A program made the position numbers and the translations under genes. The notes under the pieces are model-generated. The model saw nothing but the letters and a program-made list of their open reading frames with translations. It was not told where the DNA came from and made no database searches. Below, piece after piece: positions 33,201 to 46,639 of a DNA stretch of 64,000 nucleotides; position 1 is the first letter of the stretch; every line of letters begins with the position of its first letter. The stretch comes from Chrysophaeum taylorii (taxonomy: Eukaryota; Sar; Pelagophyceae; Pelagomonadales; Pelagomonadaceae), in assembly GCA_029834535.1 (NCBI GenBank), contig JAQMWT010000055.1, positions 62,001-126,000 of the forward strand, written 5' to 3'.

Positions 33201-36200
33201 AGCCACCAATATCGACTGAGTCGCCAGATTGCATGTCCGTCGAGATCGACAGAGTTACAGTGACGGTCGCGGGTTCACCGGCAACCGCCGGTTTGGATAA
33301 ATTGCTGGTTGTGGGAGCTGCAAGGCGGATTGAGGCGTGCGCGACGCCATGGCCCGACGAAAGCACGGATTTATGCGCCGCCGGAGCACCGCTACATTGC
33401 GGACACCCGAGCGCGACCGTGGGCTCGTCATATCGCAGCGAAGCTTGAGGCATCCGCAAGCCGAGGATCTCGACTCCGCTTGCAACCCCGCTAGCTGTGG
33501 CCTTGAGTGCCACGAGCCGGAGCGTCGCATTGCCAAGCCCCGCATTCACGGCTAGCGTATTGTTCTTGCTACTTGCGATGCTGTTGCCAACAATGCCTGC
33601 GTTGAACCGTGCTCCTGTGGCGTAAAGATGCCGCGAAATCGTCACGTTGCATGCCTCGAAAATGCACCCAAAGGCGGGGAGCGTGAGCTCAACAATGTCG
33701 CCACGGCTCAGAGCAACTGAGTAGGTAAAATTGAGCTCAATCGAAATAGACTCGCCTCCGCGTGGAACGTCTCGCGACGGGACTGCGTAATACCCGACGC
33801 GCGCACTCAGAAACGCGCCAATACCAGCGAAACGGCCACCGCCCTCAATAAGTCCCGTGCGCGCCAGCGGTGCTGACTCGTTCGATTGGAGGATCTCGAG
33901 CGAAACATCGTCTGGCTTGACGCCTGCGTCGGAGACAACAAGCCCGGCATCCAATGGCACGACCATCGAGCCGCGGCTCAACGTTCGCTTTGGGGTGATA
34001 TGGAGGCTGACTCCATTGTCGAGATAAACGAGACTCGCTTCGATGATGTCGTTTTTGGCGACATTTGACGAGGCGCAGGCATCAATACCCGGCAAATGAA
34101 GCGCGAGGGTGTTGGCTTTGGCGAGTGGCGACGCTAGCTTGAAAGAGAAATTCAATGCAACGCGTGCGCCCACCTGGTCGCTCGGGGCCAAGTGGAGAGT
34201 CGCATCACGCACTGCGTTGAGGCGCGGGCCGCCGTCGGCCAGTACTGTTGCATTGACGAGTGAATCGACGGCGACTGTGAACGCGTGTCTGTTGGAGATG
34301 CCGAAGACTGGCGCAACCAGCGTATTGAAGTCAACCTCGTACCCCTGAGGTCGTGGGTAGAGCGCCTGGACGGCGTAGAGCCTCAACGTACCATTTAGTG
34401 TGGTGTTAGTTGTCGCCTTAACAGCCTCGGCGGTGGTGCGACCGTCTGCTAAATCCCAGCGAGCAAAGAAATACCGTGCGTCGCGACCAGTCAACGGGAC
34501 ATCTTCGTCGCCGACTGATCCTGTCGCTTGCGGATTGGCGCGGGGGCGGGGATCGAAAAAACCCGGCATTCTCCAGGCCAGTTCGCCATAGATTGAAGTG
34601 GGGGGTCGGAACTGCCACTGAATGTTGCCAGATACCGAAACTCGCCGATGGCGTATGTCGGTCTGGTTTGATGCCGCGTTCAGCCTCAGCGGCTCGGCAA
34701 GCGTGAAAGCAAGGCGAACGATGGCTCGCTTTCCGGCGCGCGCCGCCGTTTGTGTGTCGTACTCTCCGAGCAGATCGAGCGTTGCTGAGGCCAGGCCCAA
34801 GGGCTGGACAACTCTTACGCGAGTAGCGTCGGCAACTGCCGATGAGCCGCGATGAAGACCAATTGAGGCAGCAACGAAAAGGGTGCCATTTTCGTCAGAA
34901 ACTGCATCATCGTCAGTCGCATAGATTGCAGTTTCAGGGAGCGTGATATTCCCAGGTGCAAGCGTGATATGGAACCGCTCGTGCGCATTGGTTGCGTTGA
35001 TAACCGTCAGATTAACATGTAGTCTTCCACGAGTGTCTGTCGACGCAGTCGCTCCAAAGCGGTCGGTTGCGTTCACTAGCACACACGGCAGACAGCCACC
35101 TTGGAAGGTCCCGCCGCGCGCGTAAAGAGTCGCGAGCACAACGTCGCCGACGCGTAGCGACGCCGTCGAGGCAAAGTCGAAACGGAGCGCGCTGCTCGAT
35201 GAACCAGGGAACGCTGGTGGTACAAAACCGATGGCCGTGTCAACAAATGCGGCAAGACGACGCATTTCAACTTCGACAAGTGGCGCTGCAGCTCGCAGTG
35301 AAATCACATTATTCATTCGAACAAACTCGCGCGGTGAGGCAAATGCAGAGAGCATCGTCTGAATGTATGGCCGCGAAACACGCGCGCCCTCAACACCCAA
35401 TCCATGAGAGGGTATGCGGACGGTTCGGAGTCGCAAAGCGATCGAAGTGTTCGCGTTGACAGGGCTTTCGACTCTCATGATGATTCGAGGGGCCTGAGTA
35501 GCTTCACGTCGGAACTGGACGCTTTCTCTTGGCACGTTGGCCTGGACCTGCGCTTTCGGCGGCAAGAGGCCGTCGCATTCACCCACCGTATCAACGGCAA
35601 AAAGTGCCAATGGTGCCGCGGTGCCTGCAAATTTAACCTCGTACCGCAGACCAGACGCGCGCGTGGACTTGGTAACGCGCTCGATGCCACCGGCTGCGGC
35701 AATCGCGGGAATTGCCTCGAGCCTCTCCTTGACCGAGCGCGAACCGAACTCAGCTGAATCCCACTGAATGCAGGCAGTCTTGCGGCCACCGTATTCAAGC
35801 TGGAACTCGCCACCTTGCAGTGCCTCGTCGAGGCCAAGGCCAACGTCCACAGTTTGGGTCCGCGGCGCGACACGTTGCGTGCTCGGCAACACGACCGCTG
35901 CGCCGAATGGCTTAATCGGCTTCGTTTCATATTCAACATTGATTTCTAGTGCCGAGTCGCCACCAAAACCGTCAGCATTTGCCGTCACCTGCACGCAAGC
36001 CGCTGAGGTTTGGACCATGGACGTCACGCGCGAAACGTTCGTCACGCCGTCGCATCTGAAGGCCTGACAGTCGGCGAGATCGATCCCGAGTTTGCCACTT
36101 GAGCCCGCCGCTGTCTCCACGATGAAGCGTCGGATTGAAATGGGCATAGCGAGCGTGACAGGCTGCTCAACGACCCGTGGAAGACTTGCACCGTAAGTGG

Positions 36201-39200
36201 CACTGAGCGCATATTGGATCGTCCGCTCTGTGAGTGAAACTGCATTCACACAACGAGTTCGTGGTCCCGAGTCGCCGAAGTGCAGAGCGAAGCCGCCGGC
36301 CTCTATCGTTCCAAAGGCACTCTCACGTGTTGCTTTGACAACGATCTCGACATCAAGGGTCTGGACGCGTGAGGATGCCACGACCGCTTTGACGGGTTCC
36401 TCGCCAGACGGTAAAACCAAGCCAACCGAGACGTCGGTCACTAGCGGCTTGGTGGTCTCGACGGCGAGGTAAGTCTCATCGATGTTGAATGCTCCCAGGG
36501 ACGTGGGTGTGCCTCTGTCCTGGAGCGAGAGCACGGCTGGTATCCTAGGCGAGTCCGACTTGCGCATGATCGGTCCAGATAGAGCGTCACGACCCAAATA
36601 ACCAACTCGGACTGAACCCATGGGAGCGCTCACCATGATCTCGAAACGCAAGATGTTAGAGCCAGATCCCGCGGCATAGCTCGCATTACATGCCCGGCCA
36701 ATCCACTCGTCATCGATCTTGCTCGGCGTGCCGTCACCTAGTGCGAGGGCCAGTACCGGCGGGGCCTCACGAGCTATTTCGGCGTATCGCGCATCGCCTC
36801 CAACGACGACATCTAGGTTGAACTCTACGTAGACTCGGAAAACGTCGCCCGCCCCCAACGGCGATCGCACTACGTCCCACTCATCAGATGAGACCTGCAT
36901 CACGCGTGGTGGCGAGTTATCCAAAACCACTGTCGACGTGTACGAAAGCGATCCTTCCGCGCCTGGTGTAGGGAGCAGTGGACTTGCGGGCCTGCTGGTG
37001 GCTTCGGAATATAACTCGCAGGATGCATTCACCCACAGCGCAGGCGTCTTGATGGTGCTCTCACACGGAGCGCACACGTAGTCAAGCAGCGGCACATAGT
37101 CGTCAACGTCGACAATATACCGAAATACGAGTGTCTGGTTACTGTCGTACTTGCTTTGAAGCCCGACATAAGTGGCCACCGCAGGAACCACGCGGTTATC
37201 GTCAACATCGAGCCACAAGAGTAGTTCTTCCCCTGTGCACGCGGCACCTGACGCGTTGTTGCGCGGGATAACGCTCCCGGTGAATTCGACGAGAATCTCG
37301 AGGACATCTCCCGGCGAGTAGACGCCATCCCGTGCCTTCACTGCCACGATCCGTGGAGCCTCGCCATCAACAACAAGTTGGACGCCACCGCCAGTGCCCG
37401 TGAGTGAGCCGGACGTGCCGGGAAGGGGGAGTGAGGTGTAGTTCACCTCGGTCATGGGGAAGGCCGTCGCTCGGCGGATGTAGCCACGAACCTGTGCAAA
37501 GCCCGGTTGCAAGGCAACAGTACCGGAATCATCAGCTGGAGAAGCTACGTCGAGCCCATACAACGCCATGTCTCGGTTTCCGACGACGTAGACGAAATCA
37601 AGATGCGATGTACCGGAGCCTGCGGAGTAAAGCGCAAAACGGGCCCCTTCCGCAACGCCCATTGCGAGCGAGGCCGAGGCATATGTAGGGATTGCGTAGG
37701 GATCGCCCAGCTCTACATAGGGCACGCTGGAGTGGTTGAGTTCGATCAACGCCGCAGTTTCGTCGACCACAACAGGAGCGTCGAACGCAATGCGAATGTC
37801 GATGCGCGCACCGACCGAGTAAACGCACTTCTTGGTATGCAGCACATTGCCATTGTTATTGTAGAGTGACGGGAAGTGGCACGCCAGGTAAGCCGTCGTC
37901 GTTACGTTGATCACTTGGGGCGGCGAGGTGTCAACAAAAACATCCGCGGAGTAGGCGAGAGAGCCGAAGTCGCCGGGCGCGTCCAGTTCTAAGAGCGCGT
38001 CCATGGAGGGCGTAGGACTGTCGCGGCGAATCCAACACTCGCTGTGTCCAAATGCGTTGGCCTCGGCGTCACCCGGACACCCCAACGCGCCAACTGAATC
38101 GTAGTCTAGGTCCTCGGCCTTGTCACCGGGGAGCACCGTGTATCGGAACAAAAGCTGCTTGCTCCCGGAGCCGGAGATGTATTTCGCTGAGCGGATCCCG
38201 GGTGTCTCGACGGCCACAAGCCCCTCGGCGCGCAATGCGCCCGTACCATCAAACTTGCGCGCCACAACTCGCGTTTCGTTGAATTCGTTAGGGGATGCTA
38301 ATGACACGACGTCGCCGTCACAACACCGCGCCACGGTCAGTAGCGCACCTCCGACGCGATATTGCACCCCCGCAGATCCCCCTGGATATCGCTCCAGGCC
38401 ATCGGCATCGCCTTCACCGCTTGGTGGGAATCGCAACCGCAAAGAGTCACCGCCTAACAGCTTAGCGGACCCAAAGTCCAGAGAACCAAATATTACGCTC
38501 GCGTTCAACAGTGCGAGGCTTGTCTGGACTGCTCCAATCCCAGTCGGTGGTAGCGCGCACGCCTGGCTCTCGATCGTCACTCCGTGTTCTGTCGCGTTAG
38601 TGCCGTCTACGCCATTTGTTGGGAGCGCGTCGGCAGTCATTGCCACAACAAAGCTGTGGCCCGCCATAAGACCTTGCCCTAGAGTAAAAGTGAAAAGCTC
38701 GTACGCGGCATCCCATGCCGCTGACTGAATTGAGACCGAACTCGTAACGCCTGCGTGCGCCGGGTTCGACACCTCGAGATCAAACCCTGGCAGAGCGACG
38801 ACGACCGTGTCACCGATTGTCAGAGGGCAACTCAGAGTGAGATTCAAAGTAAGATTAGATGGCTTGCCAGCATGCCGTGGGTCAAAATTCAAGGAGGAGG
38901 CAAGCAACGCGCCGACACGTGGGACCGACCGGACTTTCGCCCAGCTAGCGAACCCGGTTGAGTTGGTGTCAACTGCGATCTGAATAACTGCCTCGTCATT
39001 CACACCGTGCACTGGCAGGATGAGTGGAACAGTGACATCTATTTGTTTCCTGGCGAGAAAATATCGTTTCGCAACAAGCTCAACGAGAACAAAACTCCCG
39101 TTTTTTGAAGCGATCATATTCCAGCCTAAGAATGTCGCATTCTCGTCGACGATGCCAAAATCCGGAAATCGCCAGAGTATGCGGTCGCCGTTGACAAGCC

Positions 39201-42200
39201 GCCCATCGGGTACGAAGCGCAGCGCTACATCGACTCGCGTTCCTGCTTTCACAGCGCCTGATCCGAAGCTTGAGATGCTTGCATCCACCAACCCGACGCT
39301 CGGTGACAACTCGATAGGCCCAAAATCCGAGGGACATCGTGATGAATTGAACAAAGCTACTTTGTAGCCCGCAGTGGCACCGTACGTTACAACATCTGTC
39401 ACGAACCCAGCGGCGCGTGGCACATAAAGCCGCACTATTCCACTGGTCCTGTTGACGACGGTGGCAGACAGTGTGTGCGAATTGGCATCCCAAGTCGCGT
39501 TCATGCCGAAGACCGAACTCTGAAGTGATTCGGACAGTGTCGAATTCTTATCTGTGGGCGGCTCAGCGAGCGGTACTATGGAAGCCCCAGTTCGGCGGAT
39601 GCCAGGAAGACGGAGCGAAACAGTGGCCCCAACGCTAAGGTGGCAAGATGGGCGCAACGAGAGATCAAGGCCGACACTTCTACTGGCAACCATGGGGCTC
39701 GGGACCCAAACCAAGGACGAGTTCCGCAAGATCCCGACGGGCGGGACGCTGCGCATGGAAACCGAGGTAGATTTGCCAGCAGCAGCGTCGATAGCCATGC
39801 GGAACATGTCATCATTACGCTCAATCGGACTTGTCGGGAGCGCGAGTCCACCAACGCTGACATTGACTAGCAAATTCCTGGTCGCTTCGAACCCTGTCGG
39901 TAGCGTCACAAAAAGAGCTTCCCTATCTGGAAACCATGCCGCGTTTGCGATGTTTTGACCCCTATCATTAGGCACCGTGACCGCGATGTCGCCTGCTGCC
40001 TGGAAGTTTGGTAGTCCGACTATGATGAGGTCCCCGAAACGAAGGTCGAGAGAGAAAGCAAACAATAACGTGACTTTGCTCTGGGCACCAGCGAGTATCC
40101 GCGAAAAGTAGATAGCGGGTACCGGCGCGCCATAAGAGCTTGTTGCGAGCACCCCGACGCCAGCAGCGTCAGCGATGTAGCTCGTCTCCAATTCACCTGC
40201 ACCTGTGGCGTTGTACGCGACTCCAATCGACCGGATTTCGGTTGAGATGCCCGACGAAGGCAGCGCGATATACGAGGTGTATTTGACTGTAATGGAAAGT
40301 GCCCTCTGAGATGCATCGCTGAAACTGGTGGTTACAGTAAAGACCAGCTCAGAAGAGTTTGATACCCAGGCTCCTTTGACATTATCAGCGTCGTCCCCTT
40401 CGAGCGTAAGGTCGTTCACGTCGGCGGCTGTGCCGCCACCTTTGTATCGACGGAAGCAGTCGTCGCCGCAAAGAAGCGAATTAGAACCTTTGTTGAAAAC
40501 TATCCGGAACGTATCGCCCTGGGTGGGCGAAAACGATGTGTTCAGCGCCACAACAATTGGCGTGACAAGTCCCGCTTTGCTGACGGGGAAGTCGAGGCTC
40601 GCCCCGCAGATACCGGCGCAGACGACGTCGACATAAGCAATGGTTGAATCCCAATCGTTCATGTAAGAGCGGAGAGAGACTGTCGCATTCGTGTATCCGC
40701 TCGTTACGCCAGTTCTTGGAAGTCCCAGGGCAGCGCCTGCCACATCGCCAACATAGAGATCGATCTCGCTACCTTGGGTGACATTCGTAAACAAGACGGA
40801 TAGCGTTTCCGTTGACGGATCCCACGTCGCGTTAGCTTTGCTTGGCGTCGACAGTGTGGCGTCCACGTTGAGATTTAGAAGGTCCTGAGTGACGTTGCCA
40901 TCGGCACGGACCCCAAAGAATTCGGGCAAGTACCATTCGAGGATGTCACCGCCAACTAGACGCGCAGGGCTAATGACCCTTGTTCGCAGCAGGAGTGTGG
41001 CGCGTTCACCTGGGCGCCCAAGCTCGCGTCGGCTAGCGGAACCGGTCGCGGCGGCGTCGGCATACACAGAGACGCGCGCTCGGGTGACAGCTGCCAAGGC
41101 CCGGGGGACCCTGACGCTCTTGAAGGCGAGTACACCGTATGTCTCATCCGTGGTCAGAACAATACCCGCGCCCGTGCCCGCTCGTACACCGGCCTCCGGT
41201 GGGGCCACTCCAGTCACGTTTAACGCGACGGGCTCCATAATTGGCGCTGGACCAGACCACGTCAGGCGCAGCTCCTCTGTTGCCCACGACAGCGTCCAAT
41301 TTGACAGGCTAACGCTCGGCGCCAGCATCACAAATCCTGGCAAGGTGAGAACAAAAGTCTCTTGGGTCTCGATTGCGCGACTGAGCGAGAAGAGAAGCGC
41401 AATGGGCGTTCCTGGTATCTCGGTCGAGCGGCGAGGCTCGCCGGCGTGAAACTTGGCGGAACTGAAGTTTGCAACAGCAAGAATAATGCGTGTGGGTGTT
41501 TTGGCGGCTGGGATCAGGGCCACTGCGTCGATAGGTCGCGCCTCGGTCCATCGCGAGTAGCTGCTATTCCCTTGCGTTGTGTCACCCACAAGGCTCGAGG
41601 CGTTTGTCGAAAGTGTGAAATTAGTCGTGGCGGTCACGCCGTCTGGAGGTGCGCGGAGTTGATTCTCGACGGTGAGGGAGACCGTCGACAGCGATGTCAC
41701 TGTTGACGTGGCGATGAACAGCAGTCCGTCGCGCTCTGGGAAAAAGTGCGCGACAAAATTGTCTGTACTTGATTCCAGCACGGTTAGCGCAATGGATGTT
41801 CCGCGAACCCTTTGCGACACCGCCAAAAATCCTGGAAGGGCGGCTTCGATACCATCGTTTGCGACAAGCGCGGACGACAGCACAAATGTGAGGGTGACAG
41901 ACACCGTCGAATTGCCGATGGGATTCGAGCCGAAGCCAAGATGAGACTCGCAGATGCCGGCGCATGGCGTCGTCTCTAGGTTAACTGGCCCACACGGTGC
42001 CTCTGGCGCGTCTGAGGCGATAGTCAGTTGCGTGGCATCGGCGTATGAGATTCCCTGTCGAGGTAGTGCGATACCTTTGTTGAGAGTGACGTAGATTGCT
42101 GCTGGCGCGTTGATGGAACGACCGGCCTTGAGCTCTAGTCGCGCGGTCGCCAGTCCCGAACCGACGAACGAGGCATTAAACCATTTCTCATCACGCACAG

Positions 42201-45200
42201 AACCAACCGTCACAGACACGTGAGGAACTATATGGCGGTGGACGCCCGTCGCGTTGAGATTGCGAAAGTAAGGCAACTTCAGCGTGAAGGTCGAGTTAGC
42301 ATCGACGATCGCAGAGGATCCAGTGGTCCAAGTCACGTAGAGTTTGACACTTTGGTACTCTCCGAGGCGACACCCGTCAGGACAACGAAGGTTAGCGAGC
42401 CTGATTGCGCCGATTGGCTGCGTCGATGCGACGGACTGCGCTGGGGTGACAGGTACGGCTGTCGAGACAACCTGGACCGTTGCAGATGCGCTGTTTCGAG
42501 TGAGGCCTAGCTCTGGTGCGGCAAGACCGCGCACAAAGACGCTAGTAGTACCCGTGAGTGTCGAGGCCGACGTCATCGTAATCGTTTCGTCTGTCGAGGA
42601 CCATGTCGAAGAAATGATTGCATCACCCATAGAGGTTGAGATATACAGCGGAGAAACTGACGTAAATGAGGGCAGCGTCAAAATGACCTTGTCGCCGACA
42701 CCCAGCATGGCTGGACCGAGCAAAAAGTCGAAGATGACGAGTGCCTCCTCACCGCCTGCAGCCGTGTAAGTGTTGTCTGTTGCGAGAAAGAATGTGAGTT
42801 TCGACACCAACATGGTACCCACGGGCGGGCTCTCGGGGATGGCACCCGAGAATGCTGCGCCGATGAGTTCGGCATCGCAGGCTACGGTCACTCGCGGGTC
42901 ATTCCTCTTCAACCCGTCGCTTGGCAGCACTATGTTTTCGTGCTCGAGCTCAATGCGGTACTCACCCTTGACTGCATTCGTCGTAGCAGTGAACTTGAGC
43001 GCGCTTTCTGAGAAGACCCAATTGGCGACGAAGGCATCATCCCCCGCGCTGAGAGGGAGAGGCACGTTTGAGGCGTTTCTAATTGTCGAGTTGTCAAAGT
43101 CAGTGTAGTTGAGAGCGAATCCAGAGAGCAACAATGATATTGACTCGTTGACGTGGATGGTCGCGGTAGTGTGAAAGTCGAAGCGTAGCCTCACCGATCG
43201 TCCTGCTACGATGGCGGGTGAGGCGATATAGGCGAGCTCGAGGGAATTGAACGAGATCGCGTTCACATTTGTGACCGAAGTGGGCGGCAGATCGCCCGCC
43301 ATGGCCGAGACGGCCGAAATGTATATCCCGGCAGCGGCGCCGTTGCGTAAGCCATTTGCTGGCGCGAGGATCGAGTTCATGGGTTCGACTATTAGTTCAT
43401 TGGCCGTCTCAGGGAAAACCTCTGCCCGCGCTGTCAAGCGTAGTCGTGAGCCTCCATCGACGAAAAACCATGCATCCCAGTGCTCGCTGCCCGAGATGAA
43501 GGTCAGATTGGCTGGTACGCTTGTGGTCGACGGTCCACGAAAATCGGGAAGCAAGAACGTGACGTTGTCACCTTGCTGAAATCGCGCAGACAGTTGGAAG
43601 CCAAGTCTGATTCGGACGGCTGAGTAAGCACGCGGTGGACCGGGTTCCACATTGCCACCAACAGGTGCCTCCACTACCGCATCGAACTTCGGGACACGCC
43701 CAGTCGAAACCAACAACCGCGGCACGCCCGCCACGGCGACGGGGGAGGTAAACGACACAGCAACATCGACGTTGTCGCCACTGCCAACGACCTCCCGCTC
43801 GCCGTCGCGCAGGCCCGTCGTGCGAATCAACGAGACGTCCGTGATCGTCGGGACAGTAGTTTCTATGCTGATAGCCCTGCTTCCGCCCAGTGAACCGAAA
43901 TCGCCGGGCGTCGGGAGTGTCACGTCGGCCTCTGGCGTCATCGAAGCGTCGGTAGACCAGCGTCGTACGGAGCCACCCGAGAGACTCGCCGAATCGTAGT
44001 AGTCGAGATCTTGGTTACGATCGCCGGCGACAACGGTGTACATCAAACGGATGGCGTGTCGGTCGCTCACTACGCCGACGAAAAAGGCATTGCGGTCGAC
44101 GGTCCCGGTCTCGAGCCTGAGTATGGGCGAACCTTCGACGATGACGGGCCGGTCGAAGACGACGTCGACGTTGATCTCTGCACCGGCGCCGTACTCGCCA
44201 TCTTGGTTTGGCGAGTCGACGTACAGTATTCGCGGCGCCGCAACGTCTAATGTGATACTTGAATTACTTCCCAGAGCCGATCCGTGGCCGCTCGAGTGCC
44301 TCGCTGCTGCCGTCGCCGCAGGGAGCGTGACATCGGCGATGGCGTGCGGCGGCGCCGCCGAGGCCACAGCCGTATCTGACCCCACGACGAATGCCGCCGC
44401 TTCGAGCACCGTCGTATCATCATGCGCCTGGACCTTGTAGCGAAATCGCAGTTCTCGTGTGCCACTCCCGCTCTCATACGTGGCGAGACCGTCTCGCTGG
44501 CGCACGCCCTTGACCACCTCCGTAGCTATGTCGTCGACGTCCACTGTGGAGCCCGTTAGCCGGCCTTCGAGAAACGTCCCGTCCCCAAAAGGTAGCATCG
44601 TCCGCGTATCGAGAGGCGCGTTCATCGCGTCGATCCGCATCTCGGGCACGTCGCCGTCAAACTGGTCGGCGTAGCTACATCGCTCGAACGTGACGATCAC
44701 CTCGTTTCCCTTGGTTGTGCAGGCGCGACGTCCGCCCGAATAGTCGCGGTCGTCGGCGTCTCCATAGTATACAGTGACGTTATCGACACCGTCGATTGCC
44801 TCCAACGCATACTTGAGCTCTTCCTGGTCTGCTTGCGCGTGGATGTTTTGAGCGACGCGGTCGCCGATGGAGATCGAGAACGAACCCGAGTCTGCCTTGC
44901 ATGTGAATCGCTGGACCTCGGCGACCGCACAGCTATCTGAGTGGCAACCCGACGCCATCTCGAGCCACAGCTGACTCGGATCGCCCACGACCTGCACCGC
45001 CGAAGTGAACTCGACGCGCACGTCGAGCTCCTGGCCAGCCGTGTACATGCCATCAGGGTCGGTCGAGTAGACGCGCGTCACTTTTGGGGGGCCGTCACCG
45101 TCGATGACAATAGATTGCGGTACCACTCGAATCGGAAGCTGCACGAAGCCGTTGTCGGGGATCTGCAAGTTCGCCCGGAGTTCGATCGCGATAGCCTCAT

Positions 45201-45312
45201 CCTTTGGGCCGGCGACCTCGAACGACGTGGCGCGCGGCGCCGCCAATTCCGGTGGCACGACACCGAAGGCATAGTTCGCAAGTGTCAATGCGAGGGCGAC
45301 GCAGCGCCCCAT
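18272..45312 (-). CDS. giant secreted repeat protein (~8,980 residues) with YHYH-like, F5/8C and P-like domains
   Basis: Four exons: ~45312-24354, 24314-23708, 23653-23582 and 23537-18272. Introns are 39 nt (24315-24353, or a 21-nt alternative at 24320-24340), 54 nt (23654-23707) and 44 nt (23538-23581). All joins keep frame and rebuild a YHYH-like domain. The start at 45312 gives a signal peptide (MGRCVALALTLANYAFG); an ATG at 45354 is also in frame. Two repeat types alternate. Type A (~18 units) has DG.Y..G..I.I.V.F..PV, then Y..GSGT..L.F.Y.V..GD. Type B (~25 units) has a strand-rich LTLPGF-like core. Blocks by coordinate: A 45.1-43.7 kb, B 43.6-38.5, A 38.4-35.3, B 35.2-29.8, A 29.5-24.4, YHYH-like 24.0-23.2, A 22.9-21.2, F5/8C inside a P-like domain 20.9-19.3, and a Cys-rich tail 18.8-18.3. 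N-X-S/T sites abound and no membrane anchor is seen. It is probably an adhesive or cell-surface protein. Confidence 0.88.
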
Positions 45313-45354
45313 ACAGCGTGCTATCCTCTTCTGCCGCGCTTCGACCGACAGCAA

Positions 45355-46639
45355 GCCATCGTTTCAAAGTTCAGCGTTATGGGCCCTATTCGTAACCCTA
45401 CCGAAATGTCATCCGCTTATGGGGAGAGGTCTTCGCCGAGTGGGCAGGTGACGAGCGGAGAGGGCCGGCCCGCAGGGCGCGCGCGTCCTGCGGCCGTACG
45501 ACGCAGCGTGACGTCCCGCTGGGCTCAGGTGGCCTGGATAGAGCTCCCCTAGGCGGCGACGTGGCTGATGGCGGTGAGGGCACAGCGAGCCCGGCCCAAG
45601 CGGCTGGCTGTGAGACCCAATTCGCTGTAGATACGGCGGGACTGGCTCGCGTTGGGCTCAGCGACTACTGGCACAACCGCTGTCGATCCACTTCCTGCAA
45701 TTGGCGATCTGGTTCGCGCAGGTGCGTGCGGTCCGTGGCAAAAAGAAAGAATTGATTGCCTCACCGGAGATGCCGGAAACGAGGCCATCGACGGTGCCGT
45801 AGCTTTGTAAGCTCTGCTCGACGGGGCACAGGAAACCTTGTGGTGGCGGTGCGCGGCCGTGGTCGAGAGGTCGCCGCCGTTGTCGAAGTTATAGGTCACG
45901 TAACCACTTTTGACCTCCGCAGAGCGCCGGTCGCGAGGGAAGGGATGCTAGGGTAGAGGGTCACGGCCGAAAACTTAGAGTGCCAGGTGCGAGCGTGTTG
46001 GCGTCGTAGAGGTGCTCATTCGCGGCACGACGAGGTTGCTCGAATCGATGCTGCGCTGGGCGAGGTAGCGGCGGTACCGGCCATAGAGCTGGGAGCGGAC
46101 GGCATGGGCGACGACGTCGGCAAAGACGGCGAAGACCTCGAACTAGATGGGGATGGTTACGATGTGGTGGAGCATATCGTCGTAGCAGACGATCCTCGCC
46201 GGCGCCGAGTCGCGACGATTAAAAAATAAGTTGTGGGAGTGGCGGCCTTTAGCGCCGAGAGGCAGGTATATCGGCGCCCAGGTGCCCACGTAGCCTACGC
46301 ACGGGAGCTTACTTACTTCATTAGACTTGCTCGGTGTAAGTCGCCCCGTCGTCCCGAAGGAGGTGATAGGCGCCTCCAAGAAGTAGACGCATGGAGTAGA
46401 CCACGACGACGACGACGACGAAAACGACGACATCCGCACTAAAGAAGAAAGGCAATGTCGCAGATCCGACGTGGTGCCGACGTCGCCCCTTGTCTCGAGC
46501 AGGCTGACGCTCGCAGGCTGACGCTCCTGGGTCGCTTTTGGGTAAGCGGGTGGTCGGTGGAAAAGGAGGTCGCGCGCGGGCAAGAAGCGCGAGAGAAGAA
46601 GGTGTGCAAAGGGCACCACCGCGCCAAGAGCAGAAAACG
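45355..46639. other. 1.3-kb upstream region of the giant gene
   Basis: Lies between the giant gene's 5' end and the lipase stop. Short ORFs exist on both strands (for example 46143-46643 minus, 45549-45899 minus, 45987-46229 plus), but none has recognisable motifs or consistent codon style. A segment near 45490-45530 (GTACGACGCAGCGTGACGTC) loosely resembles the extra block in the right inverted arm (7930-7962). It presumably contains the promoter of the giant gene; no element is identifiable. Confidence 0.5.
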
